A stretch of DNA of 64,000 bases from NCBI RefSeq assembly GCF_000364225.2, contig NZ_AQFT02000001.1:4173501-4237500 (forward strand), in the 5' to 3' direction. Below are positions 8,449-17,057 of the stretch, in pieces. The position numbers and the translations under genes are program-made. This DNA is from Eubacterium plexicaudatum ASF492. GTDB lineage: Bacteria > Bacillota > Clostridia > Lachnospirales > Lachnospiraceae. How positions within the stretch are numbered: position 1 is the stretch's first letter; the number at the start of each line of letters is the position of its first letter. Below the pieces are notes generated by a model. The model saw only the letters and a list, made by a program, of their open reading frames with translations. It searched no databases and was not told the origin of the DNA.

Positions 8449-10416
8449 CTATCTTATTTTGGGCCGAAGAATTACCTTTTTGAACAGGAACATTGTTGCT
8501 CCAAAATAGGTTAGGTAAATAGCACAGAATAACAGAATTGTCACCATGCCATAGAACAACACAAGTCCTTCCTGCAAAAACGATTTCCCGAAAAGGAGCT
8601 GTGTTCCTGCAATCAGGAAAACGGTAAGTATGATGGGGAATAGCAAGGGGATAAAAAACACAGTGGAAAGTTCCTTGCGTATCAAGGCAACCTGTTTCTG
8701 ACTTGATACGCCCAGCCGATCAATCACCGCATAATTTTTCCGGTTTTTGTCTATAGAAGAAAGCTGTTCAAAAGCCAGAACCGAGCAGGAAAGAATGATA
8801 AAAATAATACTCAAATACAGCCCGCAGAAGGAGAGAGTTGTAAATCCGGTCAGTGAATTGGCAACACCCCACGCTTTTACTGTTATCCCCATTGTCATTT
8901 TCTCCGGTAGTTCCTGTCCGGGTTGGATGTCTGGCAACCATTCTCCACTGTTCAAAAACTGTCTTAGTTCGCTTCTAAGTTCCGGGTATCCACCATCCGC
9001 CAGTTTCATCACCAAGCGAATTTTCTCCCCGGGTAGCTGTGAAGCTACTTTATCCGGCAGGACAAGCACATATCCATTTGTTCCTGCCATTTGATACTGC
9101 TCCATTGGTTCAGTCAGGATCGGCGTTTCCGCTGCGGTCAAGGTCTGACCATTCAATGTGATTTTAGATTGTTGTTCCAATCTCTGCTGAATGTCATCCA
9201 CATAATTCCATGTATCACAGTGAACTAAAAATTCGTTATTGCTTATGGAAACAGACGAAAAACCTAAAATATCTCGCAGGTGATTATAGTCTGACAAAGA
9301 TAAGGCTTCAATGGATTTACCGGGAACTGTATATAAGTAATAGGTTGCACTGTCCTCCACCTTGCAGCGTTTCTCCACAAAGGAACGAACAGTATCCATA
9401 CTATTTTTTGTCAAGGGCGCGTCAATGGCTACACCGGCGTCATAGGGATAATACGCCTCCATATTGGCCTTATAGCCTGCGCCCATTGTCAATCCTATAA
9501 ACATCGTTGTAAGAGAAATCGTCAACAAGATTGTCACAACAGCCATAGTACGCCCGGAAGATTGAATACGACTGCCAATCTGCCCCAAGAAAAACAGATT
9601 TTCCTCTCGATATTTTCGTTGAGGGTTTCGTTTGGCAAGCAGGTACAGCAAAACCGGGATTTTTCGGTGTAACTCATAAACAGCTACAAGAATTAGCAGA
9701 CAGGCCCCGCCACAATACAACAATGCTTCATTAGTCTGGATGTGAAGTCCTTTTTCCAGCAGAATTACACCTGCTACCATAACGGCAATCGAGAGTAAGC
9801 CAGTTAGAACACTCCGAAGCAAAGATTGAAAACCGATTTCCTCATTTTTTTGGTTATCGTAAAGCAAATCAATCACTTTTTGCCGCCGGATAACACTTGC
9901 TGCACGAAACATTCCAAATCCATACATCAGGGTGAAAAAGAAAAGTGTCATTCCCCATGCGCGGAAAGAAAACAAAACTCGATAAGTGTGCGGAACCTCG
10001 AAAATATTCTGGATAACCTGGTTCAATAACCCGGATAAGCCGGTTCCGACCAAAGCGCCCAGCAAAAAAGCACCCCCGCCAATTATGCCGTTTTCCACCA
10101 AAAACAGATTGCGAATAGTTTTCACTTCCATGCCCATCAGCTCATAGGCAGCAAATTCCTTTTTGCGCTGGCCCAGCATGAAGCGAACAGCATATCCAAT
10201 GACAAACGAGGACATAAAGGCAATTAGTACCGACAGTATCAAAATGCCAGTGGTAAGCATTGACATATTTTCTGTCATGGCAAGAATGTCCGGGGAAAGT
10301 CCCAGCGCCAAGAAAGAATACATCAATGCCGCAGTCAGCGTAAGCGTCACAAAGTAGATGATATAATCCCGAAGGCTCCTGCGAATATTCCGAAATGCAA
10401 GTTTAGCATACATCAC
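8449..10416 (-). CDS. BceB-type FtsX-like ABC transporter permease
   Basis: A 655-residue permease. An N-terminal membrane helix (residues ~17-37) is followed by three helices of the first FtsX core (~50-170), further helices to ~310, a large extracellular domain (~310-520) and a last FtsX core of three helices to residue 655. This layout is the BceB/VraG type, which with its ATPase removes bacitracin or lantibiotics from the membrane or signals their presence. It begins immediately after the ATPase gene; with the ATPase frame repaired, stop and start overlap (TGATG). No dedicated histidine kinase is nearby, unlike classic Bce systems. Confidence 0.9.
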   Translation of the reverse strand: MMYAKLAFRNIRRSLRDYIIYFVTLTLTAALMYSFLALGLSPDILAMTENMSMLTTGILILSVLIAFMSSFVIGYAVRFMLGQRKKEFAAYELMGMEVKTIRNLFLVENGIIGGGAFLLGALVGTGLSGLLNQVIQNIFEVPHTYRVLFSFRAWGMTLFFFTLMYGFGMFRAASVIRRQKVIDLLYDNQKNEEIGFQSLLRSVLTGLLSIAVMVAGVILLEKGLHIQTNEALLYCGGACLLILVAVYELHRKIPVLLYLLAKRNPQRKYREENLFFLGQIGSRIQSSGRTMAVVTILLTISLTTMFIGLTMGAGYKANMEAYYPYDAGVAIDAPLTKNSMDTVRSFVEKRCKVEDSATYYLYTVPGKSIEALSLSDYNHLRDILGFSSVSISNNEFLVHCDTWNYVDDIQQRLEQQSKITLNGQTLTAAETPILTEPMEQYQMAGTNGYVLVLPDKVASQLPGEKIRLVMKLADGGYPELRSELRQFLNSGEWLPDIQPGQELPEKMTMGITVKAWGVANSLTGFTTLSFCGLYLSIIFIILSCSVLAFEQLSSIDKNRKNYAVIDRLGVSSQKQVALIRKELSTVFFIPLLFPIILTVFLIAGTQLLFGKSFLQEGLVLFYGMVTILLFCAIYLTYFGATMFLFKKVILRPKIR

Positions 10417-11170
10417 TCACGCCCCCCTCCCGTCATGGTGAGGACATCCAGAATTTTTCAAAGAAAGTCCTGCGGGAATTGTTGCCTTTGAAAATCTCCG
10501 TAAAAATTGTACCGTCACGCAAAAAAAGAATACGGTTTGCGTAACTTGCGGAAAAAGCATCGTGTGTTACCATTAAAATTGTCGCTCCAAACGTTTCATT
10601 GATGCTTTGGATAGCAGAAAGTAGCATTTGGGATGAATGGCTGTCCAGAGCGCCCGTAGGTTCATCTGCCAAAATCAGTTTGGGTTGATTGATGATTGCC
10701 CTGGCGCAAGCACATCGTTGCTTCTGACCGCCAGACACCTGATAGGGATATTTGTCAAGAATATCCGTGATGTTCAGATTTCCGGCCATTTCTCGTACCC
10801 TACCATCAATATCACCTGCGGGAACCCTATTGATTGTCAATGCCAAAGCAATATTCTCGCTAATGGTCAGAGTATCCAGCAGGTTAAAGTCCTGAAACAC
10901 AAATCCAAGGTTCTCCCGGCGAAACTGGGCAATCTGCTTTTCAGTGATTTCAGCCACATCGGTTCCATTCAGATAGATATGCCCTGCGCTAACCATATCA
11001 ATGGTGGAAATGCAGTTGAGCAGAGTGGTCTTGCCAGAACCGGATGCCCCCATAATCCCCACAAATTCCCCTTCCTGAACAGAAAAGCTAATATCCTGAA
11101 TTGCTTTTGTGACATTACCTTTACTGCCGTAATATTTTTGGATATGTTCCAGTTTCAAAACTTCACTCAT
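10417..11170 (-). CDS. BceA-type ABC transporter ATP-binding protein (3' end frameshifted)
   Basis: An ABC ATPase of about 250 residues. Walker A is GASGSGKTTLLN, the signature VSGGQKQRCACARA, and Walker B KLILADEPTGALD. The frame as written ends at 10433 with the odd tail KFWMSSP. Adding one A to the run of five at 10454-10458 gives KILDVLTMTGGGRE and a stop that overlaps the permease start, as is normal for this pair. The ATG at 11170 follows GGAGG by nine bases. It forms an export or target-protection transporter with the permease at 8449-10416. Confidence 0.9.
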
Positions 11171-11225
11171 ATAGGCAGACCTCCTTCATCATTTTAATAG
11201 CTTGATAGCGGCACCCCCATTCAAA

Positions 11226-11271
11226 AGAGCCGATAACCACAAGGAATTAGACCTTGTGTGTTATCGGCTCT
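11226..11271 (-). terminator. Long hairpin at the end of the KTR gene
   Basis: A 19-base stem with one bulged base (AGAGCCGATAAC-CACAAGG against its complement) and a 7-base loop. On the minus strand it overlaps the KTR stop and is followed by CTTTTGAAT. It probably ends the transcript of the upstream ABC module and separates it from the BceAB-type operon. Confidence 0.6.
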
Positions 11272-11458
11272 GCGGCTGTGCGTCTGGCGCTTTGATAACG
11301 AATATATGGAATTGTTCAACATCAATTAGACATTCGCTTTTACATTTTGGACAAAAGAGAGGAAAATTTTTCAGAATAGTATCTTCTCTAACTTTGTCGC
11401 GCGTTTTATTCCCACAGATCGGACAACGGATAAACTCTGTTTTCTCCACACCCATCAT
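11261..11458 (-). CDS. Cysteine-rich KTR family protein
   Basis: A 65-residue zinc-ribbon-like protein with two CxxC pairs: CPICGNKTR (the KTR signature) and FCPKCKSEC. Small KTR proteins are common companions of cargo genes in Firmicutes conjugative transposons; their role is unknown. It starts just after the 37-residue ORF upstream. A decayed copy of its 3' end lies near 6083. Confidence 0.75.
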   Translation of the reverse strand: MMGVEKTEFIRCPICGNKTRDKVREDTILKNFPLFCPKCKSECLIDVEQFHIFVIKAPDAQPQSR

Positions 11459-11461
11459 TTT

Positions 11462-11575
11462 TCATCCCGGTTTTATCCTGTTTCTTTTTTCCTCTCGATA
11501 TTTACGAATAAGTTTATTCCGAACAGGAACGCCGACACCAATCAGAAGCACTACTGCTAAAATCGTGAAATCCAT
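11462..11575 (-). CDS. Small membrane protein, 37 residues
   Basis: An ATG behind GAGGTGG opens a 37-codon frame (MDFTILAVVLLIGVGVPVRN and then a Lys/Arg-rich tail). It has one hydrophobic helix and a positive cytoplasmic tail. It lies between the ABC-2 permease and the KTR gene on the same strand, with 10 bases to the permease stop. Function unknown; its good ribosome site and tight packing support it being real. Confidence 0.5.
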   Translation of the reverse strand: MDFTILAVVLLIGVGVPVRNKLIRKYREEKRNRIKPG

Positions 11576-11585
11576 ACTATCCACC

Positions 11586-12233
11586 TCACATTTCTTTATT
11601 TTTCATAATCTGGACAGAGAACCAGATCGACACAGCATACATAACAACCACCAGCGCAATCGCAAGAGTGAGAAGCAGCACAGGTGAACTGGCAATCGCG
11701 TTGATAATGGGGTTATCAGCAGGCAGTTTAGGAAGAAGAAACAAAGTCACTAAAAATCCTGCAACCGGAATATACATAAACACCCGGCCTTTGATAGAGC
11801 CAAATTTGTAATATCCGGGAATTTGAAATACCGTGTAAAGGGCAAACAAGAACAGGCCGCCAATGGCCGCGCTGATAATGCCAAACGGTTCAACGGTTTC
11901 TCCCAATGCCTGTAATACAATCGGCTGTGTGATAAGGGACACCACCAAAGCGATAACTCCAAGCACAATAACAAAAAGATACCGTCCCATTACCATTTCA
12001 CTTTTCTTTACAGGCAAAATACCATACAGGCGTTCCATGCTATTTTTTTCTGTGACGGAGAAGGTATAGCCGGTTGTCATGGCGATAAAGCACATGGCGA
12101 AAGAAACTCCTGTCAATATAGAGCGGTTGATTGCTGCAAAAGCGATGGGGAGAAGCATAGTAAACCCAATCACTTTGACATACGGTTTTACAAGGGAAAA
12201 ATCCAGTCTTGTAGCTTTCAATATATTACTCAT
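11586..12233 (-). CDS. ABC-2 type transporter permease
   Basis: A 215-residue protein with six hydrophobic segments, of the short ABC-2 permease type (YtrC/DUF-like) found with YtrB-type ATPases. The start is the ATG at 12233 after GGTGAGGATT; a longer open frame to 12314 lies in the upstream gene. It overlaps the end of the repaired ATPase gene, so the three genes GntR, ATPase and permease form one operon. It probably exports, or confers tolerance to, an envelope-active peptide. Confidence 0.85.
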   Translation of the reverse strand: MSNILKATRLDFSLVKPYVKVIGFTMLLPIAFAAINRSILTGVSFAMCFIAMTTGYTFSVTEKNSMERLYGILPVKKSEMVMGRYLFVIVLGVIALVVSLITQPIVLQALGETVEPFGIISAAIGGLFLFALYTVFQIPGYYKFGSIKGRVFMYIPVAGFLVTLFLLPKLPADNPIINAIASSPVLLLTLAIALVVVMYAVSIWFSVQIMKNKEM

Positions 12234-13085
12234 AATCCTCACCTTTCTTGCTTGTAAACACAACGATTTCGTCAATGGTAGCCGGTTCAATGTCCAATGC
12301 TGTAAATGAGCCAATTTCCTCGGTTTTTACCAGAGCTTCAAAGCCAGTCGGGAAAGTACGAACGCCAACCGCCTTCGCTTGTAGATCAGCGGAAAGTTCA
12401 TCTATACCACCCTTAACAATGCGGAACATATCAACAAATTCATCCTTGCTGCCGGTGAAAAAAGTTCCCCATAGCTGATGTATGTGATATAATCAGCAGC
12501 TCGTTCCAAATCGCCAGTAATATGGGTGGAAAATAAAACGCTGTGTTCTCCGTCCTCAATGTATTCCGAGAGGATCTGAAGCAATTCATCTCTGGAAACT
12601 GGATCAAGGCCGCTGGTAGGTTCATCCAAAATCAGCAGCTTTGCGTCATAGGAGAACGCACAAGCCAGCATCAACTTCATCTGCATCCCCTTTGAAAGTT
12701 CTTTGACCTTTTTGGTCGGAGCGATATGAAATTTCCGTAGCATTTCACTAAAACGCTCCGAGTTCCAGTTGGGATAGAAAACAGAGATGGATTTTTCTAC
12801 CTCAGAAACTTTCCAATCATCACTGAAATAGTTGGTATCAAACACAACGCCAAGTTCTGCTTTTGCCTTCTGTTCGTCAGCGATATTGTCCAACCCCATG
12901 ATTTTGATTTCTCCGCCGTTGCGTTTGAGCATATTCAGAATGAGTTTAATTGTAGTTGTTTTGCCGGAACCGTTCGGCCCGATCAGCCCCATGATATATC
13001 CTTTGGGGAGCGTAAAAGTAATGTTGTGAAGCTGAAAACTGTCGAAAGATTTTGACAGATTTTTTACTTCCAAATAATTAGTCAT
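12226..13085 (-). CDS. ABC transporter ATP-binding protein (YtrB type, frameshifted near 3' end)
   Basis: An ABC ATPase. Walker A is GPNGSGKTTTIK, the signature LSKGMQMKLMLACA, and Walker B LLILDEPTSGLD. As written the frame ends early at 12402 (ISYGELFSPAARM). One extra base in the run of six at 12458-12463 joins it to the ORF 12226-12429 (FVDMFRIVKGGIDELSADL), giving a normal C-terminal domain and about 286 residues. Its ATG overlaps the stop of the GntR gene. It works with the ABC-2 permease downstream. Confidence 0.88.
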
Positions 13086-13461
13086 CTGTATTCGCCTCCA
13101 ATAAAATATCTAAAAGATGATGTAGTTCCTCATTAGATAGGTTAGCAATTTTTGCTGCTTTTATAGCTTCTGTTAAGCCATTTTCCACTTTGCAAATTAG
13201 TTGTTCCTTCATAAGTTCGGAACCGCTACCAAGTACAAAACAACCGCGGCCCTGAACATTCTTGACAAACCCTTCCTGTTCCAGTTCCGTATAGGCCCTT
13301 GTAACTGTCAGAACACTGATTTTTAAGTCCTTTGCCAGAGTTCGGAGAGAAGGCAAGGCTTCTTCCTCTTTTAGTTCTCCCGACAAGATAGCGGCTTTGA
13401 CCTGCCGTTTAATTTGCTCGTAAATGGGTACACCCGATACATTTGAAATAATTAGCTTCAA
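13078..13461 (-). CDS. GntR family (YtrA-type) repressor
   Basis: A 127-residue YtrA-type regulator: a winged helix (VPIYEQIKRQVKAAILSGEL, LPSLRTLAKDLKISVLTVTRA) and a short helical C-terminus. The start chosen is a TTG at 13461 behind a GGAGGGGG tract; the longer open frame upstream would overlap the promoter. It is the first gene of the GntR-ATPase-permease operon and probably represses it until an envelope antibiotic is sensed. It is distinct from the GntR at 8046. Confidence 0.85.
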   Translation of the reverse strand: MKLIISNVSGVPIYEQIKRQVKAAILSGELKEEEALPSLRTLAKDLKISVLTVTRAYTELEQEGFVKNVQGRGCFVLGSGSELMKEQLICKVENGLTEAIKAAKIANLSNEELHHLLDILLEANTDD

Positions 13462-13509
13462 TCCTTCCTCACCCCCTCCCGTTTCAACTGTTATGGTTTT
13501 ATGTATAAC

Positions 13510-13538
13510 AGTATAACACATAAGTCTCTGAATAGCAA
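13510..13538 (-). promoter_or_regulatory. Sigma-A-like promoter of the GntR/ABC operon
   Basis: On the minus strand TTGCTA and TATACT are separated by 17 bases, about 50 bases before the TTG start. The -10 overlaps two direct copies of GTTATAC, within outer inverted arms TTATGT/ACATAA. This is a likely operator for self-repression. Confidence 0.6.
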
Positions 13539-13660
13539 GAGCCATATAAAATTATATTCTTTGCGCTATACGCATAAACGATGAAATAAAATAGCCCATA
13601 ACATCAAATTGCATTACATTCTCATAATTCAACCCGAAATGTACAATGATATAGGGTGAT

Positions 13661-14026
13661 ATGAGAATGAACCAAGATGAAAGAAGGTTTGACTTTCATG
13701 GGCTCGGTCTGGCACTGAAACAGGCCAGAGAGGAAAAGGGCTGGACGCAAGCCTATGTGGAGGAGCTGGTCGGCAAGACAGACCGCACCATTATGAATAT
13801 TGAGAACAAAGGCCAACACCCCAGCTTCAACCTGTTTTTTAAGCTCGTCACACTGTTCGATATATCCGTAGACCAGTTTTTCTATACGGAGGGCAACCGT
13901 GGCGGGAACAGTTGCCGGAAACACATTGATGTACTTTTAGACTCCATGAACGAAAAAGAGCTTGTTGTCATGGAGGCTACAGCCGAAGGGCTCAAGAAAG
14001 CCAGAGAAACGGAGGTTCAAGAGTAA
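13661..14026 (+). CDS. XRE family helix-turn-helix regulator
   Basis: A 121-residue protein on the plus strand, opposite to its neighbours. Residues ~15-70 form the XRE domain (LALKQAREEKGWTQAYVEEL, TDRTIMNIENKGQHPSFNLF). The C-terminal helix (MNEKELVVMEATAEGLKKA) may dimerise. It lies at the border between the cargo island and the ICE backbone, and its composition matches the backbone. It is probably the ICE regulator that controls transfer genes. Confidence 0.85.
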   Translation: MRMNQDERRFDFHGLGLALKQAREEKGWTQAYVEELVGKTDRTIMNIENKGQHPSFNLFFKLVTLFDISVDQFFYTEGNRGGNSCRKHIDVLLDSMNEKELVVMEATAEGLKKARETEVQE

Positions 14027-14078
14027 GAGCCTCTGTTTTTTTGCGTCATTTTCGGGGGTGTCGCTAAATGGCAAGCAA

Positions 14079-14213
14079 TGCAATCTTCCGTAAGATTGCG
14101 TATTTAGCAGAAATCCCGTACCCGGAATTTCTGCTAAATGCTTGTTGGTGACATATCCCCAAACCCCTGAGATCATCACCTGCGGTGATGGCTGCGCGTT
14201 CCGTTGGAACGCT
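14079..14213. other. Cluster of four hairpins, candidate oriT region
   Basis: Four inverted repeats lie in 135 bases between the regulator and the relaxase stop: CAATCTT/AAGATTG with a 4-base loop; a 15-base pair ATTTAGCAGAAAT.../...ATTTCTGCTAAAT with one mismatch; ATCACC-TGC-GGTGAT; and GCGTTCC-GTT-GGAACGC. Dense inverted repeats beside a relaxase gene are typical of origins of transfer. No nic site could be assigned. Some of the hairpins could instead act as terminators. Confidence 0.35.
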
Positions 14214-14235
14214 GAAAAACAAAAGCGGAGAGAAC

Positions 14236-15645
14236 CTATTGTCGTGACTTTTGCGATTCCCTCTGCGGTTCCCGCCCGGTGGGAATGTCCAGCAAATGCT
14301 CCACATTCGCCCGGACATTATAGAGCTCTTTCATATCAGCCCTGGCCTGCTTGTAAGAAGAATAGGCTTTCCGTTTCTGTTCCAGGAGCCCGGCGTATTC
14401 TTCCCGCAGAGATTTAACGGAGGGCAGCTTTGTGATCCCCAATCCGTCAAAGTGTTTCTTTGCCGCCTGGTGCAGCAGGATTTCCGTTTCATGTACCGCA
14501 CGGAATTTTTTGCTGTACCCGGCTTTCCGGTATTCCACATAGACTGTCCGTGTTTTGGCATAATTTACGATCTGTTTCTGCAGCTCCCCGTTGGCGGCCA
14601 TCTGCGATTCCAGCTCCTTGATCTGTACCGACAGCGCATTAAAATTAGCAGTAGCAATATCTGATTTTTTCTGCAAATCCTCATAGTTCATATCGCCATG
14701 CTCTTTGAGCCAGATCACCGCCTGAGAGAGCTGTTTTAAGTTGAACACCTTCGCCCAGCGTTCATATCCCGGACCTTTGCCGGAACGGATTGCCGCCTCA
14801 ATATCCACCAGCAGCCCGACTTTGGAAACCGGCTTTTGGGGAGAAATACGGCGCGGCTTTGCCGTCCGTGTGCCGGCGATCCGTTCTTTGATGGCCTGCT
14901 CGGTATAGTCGCCTTTCAGTGTGTCACACCGGGTATATCTATCATCAGGTGACAGGCGAAAACGAAGGTGCTTTCGCTCCCGGTTGACTTCAATCCCAGC
15001 CGCCTCCAGCTTTTTCAAAAGTTCTTCAAAGTCCTTCGGCTTTTCTTCCAGGGCTGCGTCGATAGCCTGTCGCAGCCGCTCCTGGTGGGAAGGCTGTTTC
15101 TGACTTCCCATCCATGTGCCATAATGATCCCGGCTGGGTTTCGGATTCTCTACAATGGAAAGCCCATGCTCCAGGCACAGCTTGTCATTCATGCGCCGGA
15201 TCGCCCAAGTAGAGCCCCAGAAGTTGCGGAATTTTTTCTGGCAGTCCAGCGTGGTAGAATTTATGATGATGTGGTTATGGACATGGTGTTTATCCACATG
15301 GGTACAGACAACAAAAGCATGGTTTCCCTTCGTCAGTTTCAATGCCAGCTCCCGCCCGATCTGGTTCGCTTCTTCCGGCGTGACCTCGCCGGGTTTGAAC
15401 GCCTGCCGGAGATGGTAGGCAATCACATCATCCGCGCCCCGGCTTCTTCCGGTCAGGTTCGCATACTGCCGTTTGGATAAAAGGAACTCCGCATCAGCGG
15501 TCCGGGTGTCGCACTCATGGCCATAAATGAATTTCCCATAATCGGTTTTCTGCGGATTCTTTACGTAGTCAATGATGTCCGCTATGGCCGTGGAAACATC
15601 CCGGCCTTTCCCAACATGCAGCGGCATGAGCCGAGTGGTTGCCAT
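14236..15645 (-). CDS. MobP-type relaxase of the ICE
   Basis: A 469-residue relaxase/mobilization nuclease (VirD2-like). The metal-binding motif III is HVDKHHVHNHIIIN at residues ~120-135. The N-terminal region holds the probable catalytic Tyr (in the DIIDYVKNPQKT or nearby YGKF stretch). The C-terminal half is helical and basic. It would nick oriT and pilot the strand through the channel. The ATG at 15645 follows AAGGGGG by eight bases; a GTG three codons upstream is possible. MobC lies 1 kb away on the same strand. Confidence 0.9.
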   Translation of the reverse strand: MATTRLMPLHVGKGRDVSTAIADIIDYVKNPQKTDYGKFIYGHECDTRTADAEFLLSKRQYANLTGRSRGADDVIAYHLRQAFKPGEVTPEEANQIGRELALKLTKGNHAFVVCTHVDKHHVHNHIIINSTTLDCQKKFRNFWGSTWAIRRMNDKLCLEHGLSIVENPKPSRDHYGTWMGSQKQPSHQERLRQAIDAALEEKPKDFEELLKKLEAAGIEVNRERKHLRFRLSPDDRYTRCDTLKGDYTEQAIKERIAGTRTAKPRRISPQKPVSKVGLLVDIEAAIRSGKGPGYERWAKVFNLKQLSQAVIWLKEHGDMNYEDLQKKSDIATANFNALSVQIKELESQMAANGELQKQIVNYAKTRTVYVEYRKAGYSKKFRAVHETEILLHQAAKKHFDGLGITKLPSVKSLREEYAGLLEQKRKAYSSYKQARADMKELYNVRANVEHLLDIPTGREPQRESQKSRQ

Positions 15646-15678
15646 ATCTGTCACCCCCTTAATCCAATATAGGACCTG

Positions 15679-16188
15679 TTACCGCTCCGGCTCCTTTTTT
15701 GCTTTCGTCCTGTCACTGTGCGCCTGCTGCCCGGCATTTTTATTCAGGCTGTCACGCACGGATGGTTTCTGCTCCTGGGCCGGCGCACACTCCCGCCTGG
15801 CCTGGGAGAGAAACAGGTCGGTAAGTCCGGGATTGCAGCGGTCCACGGCAAAGCAGACATTCCGGTCATATCCAAAACCGTCCTTATCCTCACAGACCGG
15901 AACCGTCTGCGCCCATGCTTTGTTGTCCCGTGAAATGCGCCCGTCGTGATCTTTCTGCCGGACCGTGTTGGCAAGGACATAAAAAATCCGTCCAGGATCA
16001 AATTGCTGTAAGACCTGCTGCACACATGCCGTGCCTAAACGGTTGTCCCGGTAGTTGTCCGCAATGGCCTGTTCGATTGCCTCCCTGCACGCAATGTTTG
16101 CTTTGTGGGAAGCGTGGTACTGATCCAGCTCCCCATGCTCATGCGCATAGGCAGCAGAATGGAAATAAATTGGCGTTGTATCTTTCAA
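15679..16188 (-). CDS. DUF3849 protein with shared C-terminal tail
   Basis: A 169-residue protein. Residues ~8-125 match DUF3849 (SAAYAHEHGELDQYHASHKANI, LANTVRQKDHDGRISRDNKAWA). A tail follows that starts KPSVRDSLNKN and ends KKEPER, the same type as on about ten other ICE proteins. The start is a TTG at 16188, seven bases after GGAGG; the longer frame upstream has no ribosome site. Function unknown. It is probably co-expressed with the relaxase, whose start lies 34 bases downstream. Confidence 0.8.
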   Translation of the reverse strand: MKDTTPIYFHSAAYAHEHGELDQYHASHKANIACREAIEQAIADNYRDNRLGTACVQQVLQQFDPGRIFYVLANTVRQKDHDGRISRDNKAWAQTVPVCEDKDGFGYDRNVCFAVDRCNPGLTDLFLSQARRECAPAQEQKPSVRDSLNKNAGQQAHSDRTKAKKEPER

Positions 16189-16277
16189 TGAAATCCCTCC
16201 AATCAAAAAGCTGCCGTAACAGACAGCCATAATTATAGAAAAAGGGCGGGGCTGCCAATGCGCCCCGCCGAAACTGT

Positions 16278-16568
16278 TTAACCAAATATAAAATCTTTCA
16301 GGGCGCCATTCACGCCGCCGATCATGCCGGCCAGCCAGGCCGCCGCCATCGGCAGGCCGTAAGGGCTGATAAGGAACGCAATCACCAGCCAGGACATTCC
16401 CGGCCAGAACCCGGCTGCGAAGAACAGCGCCAGCGCCGCCAGAAAAACAATCCCTGACAGAATTCCCAGCACGGCGCCGGAAACCACAACAAGAAATTTG
16501 CAGAACAGATAAAGAATCCCTGTAACTATTACAAAGGGAAGTGCTAGCAGTTTGCCAATCAGACGCAT
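16278..16568 (-). CDS. CD1845-like small membrane protein
   Basis: A 96-residue, strongly hydrophobic protein with three likely membrane helices (residues ~8-30, 33-55 and 58-85), resembling the CD1845 family of conjugative elements. The ATG follows AAAGGAGG by seven bases. It lies between MobC and the DUF3849 gene. Its role is unknown; a channel-associated or entry-exclusion function is possible but not shown. Confidence 0.7.
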   Translation of the reverse strand: MRLIGKLLALPFVIVTGILYLFCKFLVVVSGAVLGILSGIVFLAALALFFAAGFWPGMSWLVIAFLISPYGLPMAAAWLAGMIGGVNGALKDFIFG

Positions 16569-16712
16569 ACGTCCGCCTCCTTTCCTAATCCCATGTCCGA
16601 TTTTTCAGGACATCCAGGTATGCCCGAAGGGTATTTCAAAGAGAAGCATATTTACCCCTCCAGTAAAATTTTACCGTGCCGGCCTGCGGAAAGCAACGGC
16701 GGTTCTTCCTGT

Positions 16713-17057
16713 TTACGAAATGTTCGCAAATCCCCGCAGCAGCTTATCCATGCCGTTCCACAGGCTGTCCAGGCGGGTGCGCAGATCGTCCACGTCGGCA
16801 GAATAAACACTTCCGGTCTCATTGGCGCGTCTGGCATACTGGTTCAGGTTATTGGAGCAGATACGAAGGAGCCGTATCATTTCCTGGATGTCGCTCATAT
16901 CCAGATGGATAATATAACCGTCAACCGCCATCTTGCGCAGATATGCGGACAGGTTGGTAATGCCGAGCTCCGCCATGCGTTCCCTTACCAGCTCCGCATC
17001 CTGCTCGGACATGACGAACTCTGTGCGGACGGATTTTTTATTATGCCCGCCCTTCAT
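16713..17057 (-). CDS. mobC: MobC relaxosome protein
   Basis: A 114-residue MobC family protein. The N-terminal half (KKSVRTEFVMSEQDAELVRE) is a ribbon-helix-helix-type DNA-binding region, and the middle has LSAYLRKMAVDG, a MobC hallmark. The C-terminal helix carries ICSNNLNQYARRANETG, also typical. MobC binds oriT and helps the relaxase open the nick region. Its ATG overlaps the stop of the upstream gene (17054-17057). Confidence 0.9.
   Translation of the reverse strand: MKGGHNKKSVRTEFVMSEQDAELVRERMAELGITNLSAYLRKMAVDGYIIHLDMSDIQEMIRLLRICSNNLNQYARRANETGSVYSADVDDLRTRLDSLWNGMDKLLRGFANIS

Noticed and set aside
11202..11687. A 161-codon plus-strand ORF over the KTR gene
   Set aside because: It is opposite two small genes that have ribosome sites and a recognised Cys pattern; the plus strand has neither.
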